64,000 nt of DNA from Alphaproteobacteria bacterium UBA6324 (GTDB lineage Bacteria; Pseudomonadota; Alphaproteobacteria; CAAGCB01; CAG-977). The notes below the pieces were generated by a model that made no database searches, was not told the DNA's origin, and was given only the letters and a program-made list of their open reading frames with translations. The stretch lies in NCBI GenBank assembly GCA_002439085.1, contig DJSW01000007.1, positions 112,753 through 176,752 of the forward strand, read 5' to 3'. The translations under genes were made by a program, and so were the position numbers. Shown piece by piece: positions 10,811-19,658 of this stretch (position 1 is the stretch's first letter; each line of letters starts with the position of its first letter).

Positions 10811-13123
10811 ATGCGCCGTATTTTATTCGCTGTCGCCACAATCACCCTGTCGGCCGGATTCGCGCCGCTTCCGGCGGCCGCCGCGGACGTGACGATCGAC
10901 ACGGACATGGCCGAAATTCTGGATTCCTTTGACGGAAAAGGCGGGCAAAGCCCCTACACCGTGCCGAACGCGACCACCATTTCCGAAGCGAGCGGCACCC
11001 TCGTGTTTTTCGACAACTCGAATTCGTCCGGCAAAAAACCGAAGCTGGGCGGCAACATCAAAACGAAATCGTCGAACGCTTTGGCAAACACGCTGGAACG
11101 CGCCCGCCGCCGCCTGTTCGGCGCGAAACAGCAACAGAAAACCGCCCCCGCCGCGCCGCCCGTGTTTTCCGACCGTTCCCGCCCCGCGTCGCAAACGGTC
11201 GTGGAGCCTACCGGCCGCAAAGTCGGCATTGAACCCAAGTTTCTGGCACTGGATTACGACGGCGAAAAAACCGCCGCGTTCATTCCGCCCGACACGTTTG
11301 TCGAAGTCCCGTTTTTAAAGCACATTCCCTATTTCTTCAGCCGCATTGAAATTCTGGGCAACGGCGCGCTGAAAGTCACGGAAACCATTGAACGCGTCGT
11401 CGAACCGTCCGAAACGGATTTTTACGGCATCGACCGGTTGTTCCCGAAATACCACGCCGACCGGACGGGGCGGAAATACCGCACGAACCTGACCGTTTTA
11501 GAGGCAACTCTGGACAAAGCGCCCGTTTCCGCCGTGTTCAAACCAGACATGAACGGCGTCAAGGTCGAATTCCGCGCCGACGCGCCTTTGGCGGCCGGAA
11601 CGCACGTTTACCAGATCACCTACCTGTACTTTAATAAAATCGCCGAGTTTAAAAACTCCGGCGACGCGGAAATCCCCGATTTCAAAGAACTGATCTGGGA
11701 CATCACCGGATCGCATTGGGACATTCCCGTCATGCGCGCCGGCGCCGTCGTCATTTTCCCGCCCGATTCCACCCTGTATTCCCAAACGGCCGTCACCGGC
11801 GGCCCCGAAGGCGTCGGCAACAATTATAAAATATCAAAGGACAAGGAAAACAACCTGTCCTACATCCTGACGTTCCCGCTGGCGGCGTACGAGGGCATGA
11901 CCATTCTGGCCAACTGGTCGGAAAAAACGCCGTCCCTGATGCTGCAGGGCGGCAAAGTGGACAGGTTCATTATTGAACACGGCACGACCGCCGTCGCTTT
12001 GATCGCGTTTCTGTTCGTCCTGTCGTACTATCTGGCGACATGGATCAGCCTGCGCAAAAACCGCGCCGCCCCCGATATCAAAGCCGCCCCGCTGCAGCGC
12101 GGCGACCTCAGCCCCGCCGTTTTAAACTACGCCGCCGCGAAAAAGGTGACGCCGAAATCGCTGTTCATTTTATTGCTGGATATGGCAGCGAAAGGTTTTC
12201 TGGCGTTTGACGAACAAAGCGACGGCACGCCCGTTCTGGTCAAGCTGACGGACAAAAAGAACACTCTGACGGCGCAGGAACGGAAAATCGCCGCCCGCCT
12301 GTTTTCAAAGGACGACACGTCGTTCACCCTGACCGGCGTCAACGTTTTGCGGTTGAAACGGATCATGGCCGGATTGCAGAAAGGGGTGGCCGCGGAATAC
12401 CGCCGGAAATTCACGTCGTTCCCGCACACCTACTTTTTATTCGGCATCCTGATGGCCGTCGTCGCCGTCGTCGCCCTGTCGTCGATTTCGCTGTTTCCGG
12501 CGATCACGGCAATGACATCCGCGGCCGCCGCGATCTGCCTGATCCCCGCTGTTATCATCGGAATGAAAATTTTTTGCCTGATCCGCGAAGAGGGTTTCAA
12601 AAACAGCAAAAGAGCCGTCCTGCGCGCCGCCGCCGTTTTAACGCCCCTGATCGCCGCCGCCGCCGGATTGGGCGTTTGGTATGCCGTCCAGACGACCGCC
12701 GCGACGACCGTTTTCTTTTACGCTTTGGCCGTTTGCATCGGCGTGTTCAAAGTGCTGTTGCGTTCGCCGTCCGCTTTGGGCGATTCCATTATGGAAAGCG
12801 CGCGGGGCTACAAACTGTACCTGTCGTCGCAGGACGACACGCTGCTGGCCGTCATGCGCAACGCGGAACAAAAGATCAAAGCCCTGTACGCCAAACACCT
12901 GCCCTTTGCCGTCGCGCTGGGCGTTGAACAAGCGTGGACGCACCGTTTCGTCGCGTTCGGCGGCGGGGAAAACAGGTTGAAACCCGATTGGTACAAGGGT
13001 AAACTGCCGTTTGACGACGCGTTCGCCGAAACGCTGTTTTCCGAATTTTCAAAAGCTTTTCCGCAGGAAAAATCCGATAAAACGGGCGCTCGCCCCTCCC
13101 GCTTTAAAAAGCGGCCTTTATAA
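10811..13123 (+). CDS. DUF2207-type membrane protein
   Basis: A 770-residue protein with a signal peptide (to about residue 25), a low-complexity exported stretch, then an immunoglobulin-like DUF2207 domain (about 170-380; motifs RIEILGNGALKVTETI and ELIWDITGSHWDIPV). A membrane helix follows near 395-415, then a cytoplasmic part with two or three pairs of helices (about 540-590 and 610-660). The family is widespread and has no settled function. The usual C-terminal glycine-rich tail is absent. AAAGGAG is at 10793-10799; an in-frame TTG at 10808 is an alternative start. It lies 22 bp before parE and is probably cotranscribed. Confidence 0.8.
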   Translation: MRRILFAVATITLSAGFAPLPAAAADVTIDTDMAEILDSFDGKGGQSPYTVPNATTISEASGTLVFFDNSNSSGKKPKLGGNIKTKSSNALANTLERARRRLFGAKQQQKTAPAAPPVFSDRSRPASQTVVEPTGRKVGIEPKFLALDYDGEKTAAFIPPDTFVEVPFLKHIPYFFSRIEILGNGALKVTETIERVVEPSETDFYGIDRLFPKYHADRTGRKYRTNLTVLEATLDKAPVSAVFKPDMNGVKVEFRADAPLAAGTHVYQITYLYFNKIAEFKNSGDAEIPDFKELIWDITGSHWDIPVMRAGAVVIFPPDSTLYSQTAVTGGPEGVGNNYKISKDKENNLSYILTFPLAAYEGMTILANWSEKTPSLMLQGGKVDRFIIEHGTTAVALIAFLFVLSYYLATWISLRKNRAAPDIKAAPLQRGDLSPAVLNYAAAKKVTPKSLFILLLDMAAKGFLAFDEQSDGTPVLVKLTDKKNTLTAQERKIAARLFSKDDTSFTLTGVNVLRLKRIMAGLQKGVAAEYRRKFTSFPHTYFLFGILMAVVAVVALSSISLFPAITAMTSAAAAICLIPAVIIGMKIFCLIREEGFKNSKRAVLRAAAVLTPLIAAAAGLGVWYAVQTTAATTVFFYALAVCIGVFKVLLRSPSALGDSIMESARGYKLYLSSQDDTLLAVMRNAEQKIKALYAKHLPFAVALGVEQAWTHRFVAFGGGENRLKPDWYKGKLPFDDAFAETLFSEFSKAFPQEKSDKTGARPSRFKKRPL

Positions 13124-13145
13124 CACACAGGAATGAAATTGCATC

Positions 13146-15140
13146 ATGTCTGATTTATTCAACGCCCCCGCGGCCGGAACGACCAACGAATATTCCGCCA
13201 AAGACATCGAAATTCTGGAAGGTTTGGAACCCGTCCGCCGCCGCCCCGGTATGTACATCGGCGGGACGGATGAAACGTCGTTCCACCATTTGGCCGCGGA
13301 AATTTTGGACAACGCGATGGACGAAGCCGTCGCCGGATACGCCAGCGTCATCGAAATGGAAATGAACGCCGACGGTTCCCTGCGCATCAAGGACAACGGT
13401 CGCGGCATCCCCGTCGATCCGCACCCGAAATATCCGGAAAAATCGGCGTTGGAAGTCATCATGACATCGCTTCATTCGGGCGGAAAGTTCGGCGGCAAGG
13501 CTTATACCGTTTCGGGCGGTCTGCACGGCGTCGGCATGGCCGTCGTCAACGCGCTGTCTTCGACCATGACGGTGGAGGTCGCGCGCGACAAATGCGTGTG
13601 GATGCAGCAATATTCGCGCGGCGTCCCGACCACCCCCCTGCAGAAAATCGGCACGGTGGCGAACCGGCGCGGCACGACCGTCATTTTCAAACCCGACACG
13701 GAAATTTTCGGGGAACGCCTGCGTTTCAAACCCAGCGTCCTGTTCCGCATGGCACGATCGAAGGCGTTTTTGTTCAAAGGCGTCGAAGTCCGTTGGAAAT
13801 GCGATCCGGCTTTGTTGTCGGGCGAAGACAAAACGCCCGCCGAAGAGGTGCTGAAATACCCCAACGGGCTGGAGGATTTCCTGAACTACCGCCTGAAAGA
13901 CGAAACCTGCGTCACGCAAAAGCCGTTTTCCGGACGCGCGGAGCTGGCCGGCGGCCGCGGCCACATCGAATGGGCGATCAACTGGCTGGAGGATTCCGAC
14001 GCCGGTTTCATCAGTTCGTTTTGCAACACGATCAGCACGCCGCAGGGCGGCACGCACGAAGCGGGGCTGCGCACCGCCCTGACCCGCAGTTTGCGCAGCT
14101 ACGCCGAAATGGTCGGCAACCGCAAAAGCGCGGAAATCACGACCGAAGACGTTGTCGGATCGGCGGGCATCATGCTTTCCCTGTTTATGAAAGACCCGCA
14201 ATTCCAAGGCCAGACCAAGGAAAAGCTGGGTTCGCCCGAAGCGACGCGTCTGGTCGATCAGGCGATCAAGGATCCGTTTGACCACTGGCTGTCCGGCGAC
14301 ACGAAAAACGCAAACATCCTGCTGACCCATGTGCTGGACCGTTCCGCCGAACGCCAGCGCAAGAAAAAACAGACGGAAACGGCGCGCGCGTCGGCGACAA
14401 AACGCCTGCGCCTGCCCGGCAAGCTGGCCGATTGTTCCCGCACGTCGGCGCACGGTACTGAAATCTTCATCGTCGAAGGCGATTCCGCGGGCGGGTCGGC
14501 GAAACAGGCGCGCAACCGCGAAACGCAAGCCATTCTGCCTTTGCGCGGCAAGATTTTGAACGTCGCCAGCGCGTCCACGGACAAGATTTTGGCCAACGAG
14601 GAAATCAACAACATCACCGAGGCGCTGGGCTGCGGGCGCAAGGACAACTATGACGAAAACGCCCTGCGGTATGAAAAGATCATCATCATGACCGATGCGG
14701 ACGTGGACGGCGCGCACATCGCGTCCCTGCTGATGACGTTTTTCTATCGCGAAATGCCCAAGCTGATCCAGAAAGGGCATCTGTATCTGGCCGTCCCGCC
14801 GCTGTACCGTCTGGCTTACGGCAGCAAGGTGTTCTACGCGATCGACGACGCGGACAAAGACCGCATCATCAAAAAGGAATTCAAAAACGCGCAGAAAATC
14901 GACATCAGCCGGTTCAAAGGTTTGGGCGAAATGCCGCCGTCGCAGCTGAAAGAAACGACGATGGCGCCGGAAAAACGCCTGTTGCTGCGCGTTTTGATCC
15001 CCGATCCCCGCCGCGAAGAGGATCAGCACGAATCGCAAATGACGGCGGAACTGGTGGAACAGCTGATGGGATCGAAACCCGAGCTGCGTTTCCAATACAT
15101 TCAGGAACACGCCAAGTTCGTGGACGATTTGGACATCTGA
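13146..15140 (+). CDS. parE: DNA topoisomerase IV subunit B
   Basis: ATPase subunit of topoisomerase IV, which unlinks daughter chromosomes together with ParC (not in this window). It is 664 residues. The GHKL ATPase signatures are EILDNAMDEA, DNGRGIPV and GGLHGVGMAVVNAL. The TOPRIM motifs are EGDSAGGSAKQARNR and DADVDGAHI. The opening LEPVRRRPGMYIGGTDETSFHHL is typical of ParE rather than GyrB. ATG at 13146 after CAGGAA. Confidence 0.96.
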   Translation: MSDLFNAPAAGTTNEYSAKDIEILEGLEPVRRRPGMYIGGTDETSFHHLAAEILDNAMDEAVAGYASVIEMEMNADGSLRIKDNGRGIPVDPHPKYPEKSALEVIMTSLHSGGKFGGKAYTVSGGLHGVGMAVVNALSSTMTVEVARDKCVWMQQYSRGVPTTPLQKIGTVANRRGTTVIFKPDTEIFGERLRFKPSVLFRMARSKAFLFKGVEVRWKCDPALLSGEDKTPAEEVLKYPNGLEDFLNYRLKDETCVTQKPFSGRAELAGGRGHIEWAINWLEDSDAGFISSFCNTISTPQGGTHEAGLRTALTRSLRSYAEMVGNRKSAEITTEDVVGSAGIMLSLFMKDPQFQGQTKEKLGSPEATRLVDQAIKDPFDHWLSGDTKNANILLTHVLDRSAERQRKKKQTETARASATKRLRLPGKLADCSRTSAHGTEIFIVEGDSAGGSAKQARNRETQAILPLRGKILNVASASTDKILANEEINNITEALGCGRKDNYDENALRYEKIIIMTDADVDGAHIASLLMTFFYREMPKLIQKGHLYLAVPPLYRLAYGSKVFYAIDDADKDRIIKKEFKNAQKIDISRFKGLGEMPPSQLKETTMAPEKRLLLRVLIPDPRREEDQHESQMTAELVEQLMGSKPELRFQYIQEHAKFVDDLDI

Positions 15141-15170
15141 CGCTTTTTTGAAAAAAATTTCTTTTTTCTG

Positions 15171-15198
15171 TTGACAGACGCGAAAAATCAGCTATATT
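15171..15198 (+). promoter_or_regulatory. Promoter of tRNA-Leu
   Basis: TTGACA, 16 bp, then TATATT: near-consensus sigma-70 elements ending 15 bp before the tRNA. Confidence 0.85.
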
Positions 15199-15213
15199 CC
15201 TCATTGTTTTGAG

Positions 15214-15300
15214 GCCCCTGTGGCGGAACTGGTAGACGCGGCAGACTCAAAATCTGTTGATCTTACGATCGTGCTGGTTCGATTCCGGCCAGGGGCACCA
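15214..15300 (+). tRNA. tRNA-Leu (CAA)
   Basis: 87 nt including an encoded CCA. The acceptor arms GCCCCTG (15214-15220) and CAGGGGC (15290-15296) pair. The anticodon loop CTCAAAA gives CAA, which reads UUG. The long variable arm and the TTCGATTCC T-loop fit a type II leucine tRNA. The gene borders an AT-richer island, a common position for acquired DNA, but I found no repeated copy of its 3' end on the far side. Confidence 0.97.
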
Positions 15301-15310
15301 AAAATCTAAA

Positions 15311-15336
15311 ACGCCGAGCAAATCGGCGTTTTTTTT
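15311..15336. terminator. Terminator shared by tRNA-Leu and the DUF262 gene
   Basis: ACGCCGA-gcaaa-TCGGCGT followed by eight T on the + strand, with an A-rich 5' flank that gives a T tail on the - strand. Confidence 0.8.
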
Positions 15337-15356
15337 GTGCGTTTACCAAAGAAAAC

Positions 15357-16517
15357 TCAGGCGTTTCCTTTGGCGCGGTTATGCGTTTTACACAGCATTT
15401 CGCAGTTTTCGATACGCGTTGCGCCGTCCTTGCTCCATGCTTTGACATGATCGGCATCCATTTCGGACAACTTCCAGATTTTTGTTTTGTTTGCATTGTC
15501 GCCAACAGCGCAAAGAGGACAGTTGGAAACGCCTTTTTGCTTGGCTTTTTCCGTTTGGCTGGCATAAACGGTTCGTTTGGTTGCTTCGTTGAAAACACGG
15601 ATATGCAAAAGCTTTGTATCCGTTTCCCCGCCCAATATATATTCAAACACTCCTCTTTTATTCGTCACGAACGGATCGGAAAACAAAGCGTTCACCAGTT
15701 CGGAAACCTTTTGCGGGCTATAGGGCGTTGCGTGATACAGTTCGTACAGCCGCCCCCATTCCAAACCGCGCATTTCATTTTCAACATCAATAAAAACGGC
15801 GGACACCCAATCTATGACGCTGTTGAAATATGTCTTCAGTTCCGTGATATTCAAATCTTGCCGATGCGCCGACATATAGCTTGAAATATTGCCGCAGCTG
15901 ACCCAATCCAAAGCGCATTCCAGATAATCCTGTCTGTTGACCGCCCCGTTGATATAGGCGCTCCATTTTTGGACATTGGAATTTTGGGAATTGCTGAACT
16001 CCTGTTTTGCCAATGTAACAAACGGTCCCGAATAAACGGCATTCAGCAACTCCTGATTATTCAGCGGAACGCCCGCGATATTGATTGTTTTAAACCATTC
16101 CTTGATTTCCGCTTCCGTCCCAAAACACACATACACCAACAACGCCGTATCCAAAATTCTCTTTTGCGTTTCAATGTTCAGTCCGTCAAAGTATTGTTCC
16201 ATACCGTTGTGGTCTTTGACGGCAAAGCGATTCGTCAAAAAACGTCCGATGCTTGTAATTCTCTGCTGTCCGTCAAGGACTTCATAAGTATCCTCCCCCG
16301 TTTTGTTGAAATAAATCAATCCCAAAGGATAGCCTTTCACCATCGAATCAATCACGGCGACATCTTTTTTCCCGTCGGCATAAATGTAATTGCGCTGATA
16401 TTCGGGCTGAATCGTCAACCGTCCGTCCAAACCGAACAATCCCCTGCCCTCCAATTCGTTATAGACAAAGCCCTTGCATAAATCAGACACGGCTATTTGT
16501 TTCAAAGTCGTTTTCAT
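15357..16517 (-). CDS. DUF262 (ParB-like) - HNH nuclease
   Basis: A 386-residue protein with two modules. The N-terminal DUF262 domain carries QPEYQRNY (about residue 38) and [14 protein letters not shown] (about residue 82), the DGQQR motif used for nucleotide-dependent activity in GmrSD-type enzymes. The C-terminus (last about 45 residues) is an HNH endonuclease: [13 protein letters not shown], then [16 protein letters not shown], with upstream CPLC supplying one metal knuckle. The start is the ATG at 16517, 1 bp after the methyltransferase stop (TGAAATG), so the two are translationally coupled. I infer a restriction-like or anti-phage nuclease whose partner methylates host DNA. Base composition is visibly lower in GC than the neighbours, suggesting transfer. 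Confidence 0.8.
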   Translation of the reverse strand: MKTTLKQIAVSDLCKGFVYNELEGRGLFGLDGRLTIQPEYQRNYIYADGKKDVAVIDSMVKGYPLGLIYFNKTGEDTYEVLDGQQRITSIGRFLTNRFAVKDHNGMEQYFDGLNIETQKRILDTALLVYVCFGTEAEIKEWFKTINIAGVPLNNQELLNAVYSGPFVTLAKQEFSNSQNSNVQKWSAYINGAVNRQDYLECALDWVSCGNISSYMSAHRQDLNITELKTYFNSVIDWVSAVFIDVENEMRGLEWGRLYELYHATPYSPQKVSELVNALFSDPFVTNKRGVFEYILGGETDTKLLHIRVFNEATKRTVYASQTEKAKQKGVSNCPLCAVGDNANKTKIWKLSEMDADHVKAWSKDGATRIENCEMLCKTHNRAKGNA

Positions 16518-16518
16518 T

Positions 16519-17589
16519 TCACCCTCTTTTTCTGATAAAAATTCTCTTATATTTTTTAACACCGTTCACCAAAGGCTGGGCAACACGGCTTTCCGCTTTC
16601 CACAATCCGTTTGAAAAACCGACGCCCTCGCTTTCGGTCGCGCCGATGATTTCGAATTGTTCGGGATTGTATTTATCCAAAAAACTGATTGGAACGCCCA
16701 TTGCGCCATTATAATCGGACGGAATGGAATCGGTAAACGGCACTTCGATCGCGTCGTAGTTGTCATATCTTTGATAACACGTTTCCCGAATTTCTTTGTG
16801 TTTGCTGTATTTCAGGTTATCCGCCATTGTCATCAGCGTTAAAGGCTGATGTCGTCTGCCATGGTCAAGATTGGTCAGCCAAATAATGCCCGACACGCGG
16901 ATCATTCCGTCTTTGTGATCGCTTGCCGTCGCATAATCCTGATAATTGCTGATAAAATGCGTTGCCCCGCCCGCGAAGCCTTTTCCGAACCAAATTTCAT
17001 TGTTTTTAATCAATGGAAAAACTTCCTTATATGTAACGGAATTTTGATTGGCGATAATGGCGAAACCTTTCCGCGCCTCCATAATCCATTCCAAGAACCG
17101 CCTGAACAAAGAAAACGGCGGATTTGTAATGATTATATCCGTTTCATCGCGCAGTTTTGTCACTTCCGCACTGCGAAAATCGCCGTCACCGTCCAAATAC
17201 CGCCATTTCAAAGCGTTAATATCCGCTTTCGCGTTTTCACCGCGCGTCAAAGTAAAAATTTTGCCCTTAATTCTTGTTTTATCGACATCAAAAGCGGGAT
17301 TTTGACGTTCAAACAAAGTCGGTTGCCAATCGGTTTTGTATGATTTGCTTTCGGCGGCAAAACTGGTGCTGATCAGCTTTTTTATCCCGAACGTCTCGAA
17401 ATTTTGGGCGAAAAACTTTGTAAAATTGCTCCATTCCGGATCATCGCAGGGCAACAGAACCGTTTTGTCGCGAAAAACATTCGGATTAAAATCCAGATAA
17501 GCGTTCATTTCCCGCTGAATATCGGCATATTGCGTATAAAATTCATCGTTTTTGGCGGCTTTGGCGTGATGAAGCTTTTCGTTTGCCAT
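16519..17589 (-). CDS. EcoRI-family adenine-specific DNA methyltransferase
   Basis: A 356-residue predicted N6-adenine methyltransferase. The catalytic motif IV is [14 protein letters not shown] (about residue 157). The N-terminal AKNDEFYTQ and [12 protein letters not shown] segments match the EcoRI modification-methylase family as I remember it. The recognition sequence cannot be read. Translation from the ATG at 17589 uses GGGGAA, part of which is inside a hairpin. An upstream in-frame ATG/GTG at 17643 would run through that hairpin and is less likely. It is coupled to the DUF262-HNH gene. No dedicated PD-(D/E)XK restriction gene is adjacent. AT-richer than flanking genes. Confidence 0.82.
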   Translation of the reverse strand: MANEKLHHAKAAKNDEFYTQYADIQREMNAYLDFNPNVFRDKTVLLPCDDPEWSNFTKFFAQNFETFGIKKLISTSFAAESKSYKTDWQPTLFERQNPAFDVDKTRIKGKIFTLTRGENAKADINALKWRYLDGDGDFRSAEVTKLRDETDIIITNPPFSLFRRFLEWIMEARKGFAIIANQNSVTYKEVFPLIKNNEIWFGKGFAGGATHFISNYQDYATASDHKDGMIRVSGIIWLTNLDHGRRHQPLTLMTMADNLKYSKHKEIRETCYQRYDNYDAIEVPFTDSIPSDYNGAMGVPISFLDKYNPEQFEIIGATESEGVGFSNGLWKAESRVAQPLVNGVKKYKRIFIRKRG

Positions 17590-17598
17590 AAAAAAATT

Positions 17599-17629
17599 CC
17601 CCGTGAACCGCCTGTCAAGCGGCTCGGGG
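17599..17629 (-). promoter_or_regulatory. Hairpin holding the methyltransferase ribosome site
   Basis: In the mRNA, CCCCG and inner GCGG/CCGC arms pair with CCGC and CGGGG, placing the GGGGAA ribosome site at the edge of the 3' arm, 9 nt before the ATG. This could throttle translation of the methyltransferase-nuclease pair. Inferred from base pairing only. Confidence 0.5.
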
Positions 17630-17984
17630 AGTTGAGAAATCATACATCAGAATGACTGTTTGACCTTTAAAGCCGACCGATTTAAATCGGGGCTTCTGAA
17701 CATACGCCAAAACCTCCCCGATCCGTAAAAAAATCGGGGATATAATTCCGTTCCGCATCATACGAAACGGATTGTCGGCGTTTATATCAAACGCCGCTGA
17801 TGTAAAAAGCTTCTCACAGCTCCGCGCCTCTTTTTCAGGCACTGGTGCGAACAGACTTCCCGTCCGCAATTACTTACAGGATAAGGGGCATTAACGAACC
17901 GCGCAACAAAAAAAGCGCACGTTTTTTTATGGCGGCCTCAACAGATGACGCCGCCCGATGAAAATAAGGCAATCCGCGGACGCA
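17630..17984 (-). other. Hairpin-rich untranslated region; possible structured RNA or 84-residue ORF
   Basis: About 350 bp without a confident gene. Hairpins on the - strand: CCGATTTAAATCGG (17677-17690, extended by AGCC/GGCT), CCCCGAT/ATCGGGG (17716-17739), CGGCGTTT/AAACGCCG (17776-17796) and GGCGGC/GCCGCC (17931-17955). An open frame of 84 codons (17869-17615) crosses most of them; its ending (YDFSTPRAA) faintly recalls Ash/Icd-type small ORFs of phage satellites, but I cannot confirm that. The stacked complementarity favours a structured leader or small RNA over a protein. Confidence 0.4.
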
Positions 17985-18752
17985 TCAGAACCAATCCTTG
18001 ATCGCGTTTAATTCCGGTTCGCTGTCATACGGGGTGTTGACGATGACGATGCCGCTGCCTTTCATGCCCTCTTTGACGCCTTTGAACATGACTTCGCCGT
18101 TGTAGAATTTCGGCAATCCGGCGGATTTCAACGTTTCCAGCATGGGAATGTGCAGGCCGTCGTCCAAAACCGGATACCACAGGAACAAAACGCCCTCCGC
18201 CCATTTTTTATGGACTTTCAGCAAAAAGCGCGCGGCCGTTTCGTATTCGGTTTTCACCTCGAAACTGGGATCGACGACCATAATGCCGCGCCGCGGCGTC
18301 GGCGGACACAGCGCCAACCCGCCCTCGTACCCGTCGCGGTGGTGCAGGTGTGTGTTCGGATAGCGCATGAAACGGTACAGTTCCTGATATTCCCGCGGAT
18401 GCAGTTCCATCAGATGCAGCGTGTCCGTCGGGCGCAGCAACGCTTCGGCGATAAAGGGCGATCCCGCGTACAGGTTCTTGCCGACTTCGGATTCCAGCCG
18501 TTTTTCCAACATGAAATAAGGATGCGACCGCAACTTTTCCGATTGTGCCATTTTCAAAAAGCCGCGCGCCGCTTCGCCCGTTTTCGCGGCCTCGGCGCCG
18601 GACAGGTCGTACACGCCCCGCCCTGCGTGCGTTTCCAAATAGGTCAGCGGCTTGTCCTTTTGCGTCAAATGGCGCAGCACGACGCACAGGGACGCGTGTT
18701 TGTGAACGTCCGCCAAATTGCCCGCGTGGTAAATGTGTTGGTACGACAGCAT
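17985..18752 (-). CDS. rlmJ: 23S rRNA (adenine(2030)-N6)-methyltransferase
   Basis: Modifies A2030 of 23S rRNA using S-adenosylmethionine. The 255-residue protein begins MLSYQHIYHAGNLADVHKH, the hallmark of RlmJ, with YLETHAGRGVYDL as the cofactor site. The catalytic motif that is DPPY in E. coli reads VVDPSF here: Asp and the first Pro are kept, the second Pro and the Tyr are changed. ATG at 18752 follows GGAGGATC. A TATACT at 18783-18788 on the - strand with a weak -35 may be its promoter. Confidence 0.93.
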   Translation of the reverse strand: MLSYQHIYHAGNLADVHKHASLCVVLRHLTQKDKPLTYLETHAGRGVYDLSGAEAAKTGEAARGFLKMAQSEKLRSHPYFMLEKRLESEVGKNLYAGSPFIAEALLRPTDTLHLMELHPREYQELYRFMRYPNTHLHHRDGYEGGLALCPPTPRRGIMVVDPSFEVKTEYETAARFLLKVHKKWAEGVLFLWYPVLDDGLHIPMLETLKSAGLPKFYNGEVMFKGVKEGMKGSGIVIVNTPYDSEPELNAIKDWF

Positions 18753-18819
18753 GGCTGATCCTCCGTTGTAAAACCGTGGCGCAGTATAAAATCGGAACGG
18801 CGCGTTTTCCAGATAAATC

Positions 18820-18853
18820 TTGACTTTTCCGACTTGTTATTACATAATGTGAT
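18820..18853 (+). promoter_or_regulatory. Promoter with palindromic operator, terminase-like small gene
   Basis: TTGACT (18820-18825), 17 bp, CATAAT (18843-18848). The -10 sits inside ATTACATAATGTGAT (18839-18853), an odd palindrome of ACAT-A-ATGT with AT ends. The same 16-bp TATTACATAATGTGAT occurs, equally placed, in the TerL promoter at 21038-21071. A shared repressor site is inferred. Confidence 0.7.
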
Positions 18854-18872
18854 TATTTTTCAAGGGGGAATT

Positions 18873-19181
18873 ATGCTGAAAAAAACGCAAAAGACCGGAG
18901 CAACGCGGAAAAAAAACTTTTCCGCCGAAGAAATGAGCGATTATCTGATCAACACGGTCAGGGAAGTGATTGAGGTCGCGCGCCGACCCGTGCCCGTTTT
19001 GGATAAAAACGGCGCGCCGACGGGGGCGGTCGAATACCAATCCGCGACGGTTTTAAAGGCGTGCGAGCTGATGGCGAAATTGATGGGTTCGATCAAGGAA
19101 ACGGACGGCAAAGGCGTGTCGGTTCAAATCGTGTCCTACCGCGACGCCGAAAAGGACGAATCCGCCGCGAAAACGCTTTGA
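18873..19181 (+). CDS. Small protein, possible terminase small-subunit remnant
   Basis: A 102-residue basic-then-acidic protein from the ATG at 18873 (AAGGGGGAA upstream). The N-terminus is lysine-rich, followed by a helical segment (EMSDYLINTVREVIEVARR) and VLKACELMAKLMGSIKE. The last resembles the C-terminal helix of phage terminase small subunits (ALELLGKHLG type). The expected N-terminal helix-turn-helix is not evident, so it could be a truncated or divergent TerS, or an unrelated DNA-binding partner. The link to terminase rests on this motif and on sharing a promoter/operator with the TerL gene nearby. Confidence 0.45.
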   Translation: MLKKTQKTGATRKKNFSAEEMSDYLINTVREVIEVARRPVPVLDKNGAPTGAVEYQSATVLKACELMAKLMGSIKETDGKGVSVQIVSYRDAEKDESAAKTL

Positions 19182-19190
19182 TTTTTAATG

Positions 19191-19219
19191 TTGGTTTTAT
19201 ATCTCAAAACGGTTATACT
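19191..19219 (+). promoter_or_regulatory. Promoter of the TRL-like lipoprotein
   Basis: TTGGTT, 17 bp, TATACT, about 60 bp before the ATG. It begins 9 bp after the preceding stop codon. Confidence 0.65.
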
Positions 19220-19277
19220 CGACACATCCGGAGGGGGAGCTGTTCCTTCGGTTGATTCATATTTTGAGGAGAGTTTT

Positions 19278-19601
19278 ATGAAAAAGCTTGCTTTGTTGGC
19301 CGTTTTGGTCGGTTCGATGATGATGTCCGCTTGCGCCGTCATTCCGCAGAACATGGCGATTTTCTCGCCGGTCGCCGTTGACGCCGTCGCACCGAACAAT
19401 ATGTTCGTCAACAACAACGTTCGCCCCTTGAAACGCGGCGAAGCGACCCAGACGGGTATCATCCTGTTCTCGTCGGGCGACGCGTCCATCGAAGCCGCCA
19501 TGAAGAACGGCAACATTACCAAAGTTCACCACGTCGATTACAAAACGACGACGGTTCTGTTCCTGTACACGAAACAGACCACGATCGTTTACGGTGAATA
19601 A
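19278..19601 (+). CDS. TRL-like family lipoprotein
   Basis: A 107-residue precursor; the signal sequence MKKLALLAVLVGSMMMSAC ends in a lipobox-type cysteine at about residue 19. The mature part contains GDASIEAAMKNGNITKVHHVDY and ends in TTIVYGE, which I recognise as the TRL-like family of small lipoproteins of unknown function. It should be anchored to the inner or outer membrane. The start is ATG 19278, with GAGGAGAG upstream. It has its own promoter and a strong terminator, so it is a single-gene unit placed between the two terminase-like genes. Confidence 0.8.
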   Translation: MKKLALLAVLVGSMMMSACAVIPQNMAIFSPVAVDAVAPNNMFVNNNVRPLKRGEATQTGIILFSSGDASIEAAMKNGNITKVHHVDYKTTTVLFLYTKQTTIVYGE

Positions 19602-19615
19602 TCCGAACGAATCGA

Positions 19616-19647
19616 AAAGCGGCTTTCAATCGAAAGCCGCTTTTTTT
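19616..19647 (+). terminator. Terminator of the TRL-like gene
   Basis: AAAGCGGCTTTC-AATC-GAAAGCCGCTTT with seven T: a 12-bp perfect stem. Confidence 0.92.
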
Positions 19648-19658
19648 GTGCCGGAATT

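Noticed and set aside
13155..15110. 651-codon open frame opposite parE
   Set aside because: Antisense to a clear topoisomerase gene; composition matches a mirror of GC-rich codons.
15214..17984. Integrated element with tRNA attachment site
   Set aside because: I found no integrase and no copy of the tRNA 3' end beyond the island, so site-specific integration is not supported although composition differs.
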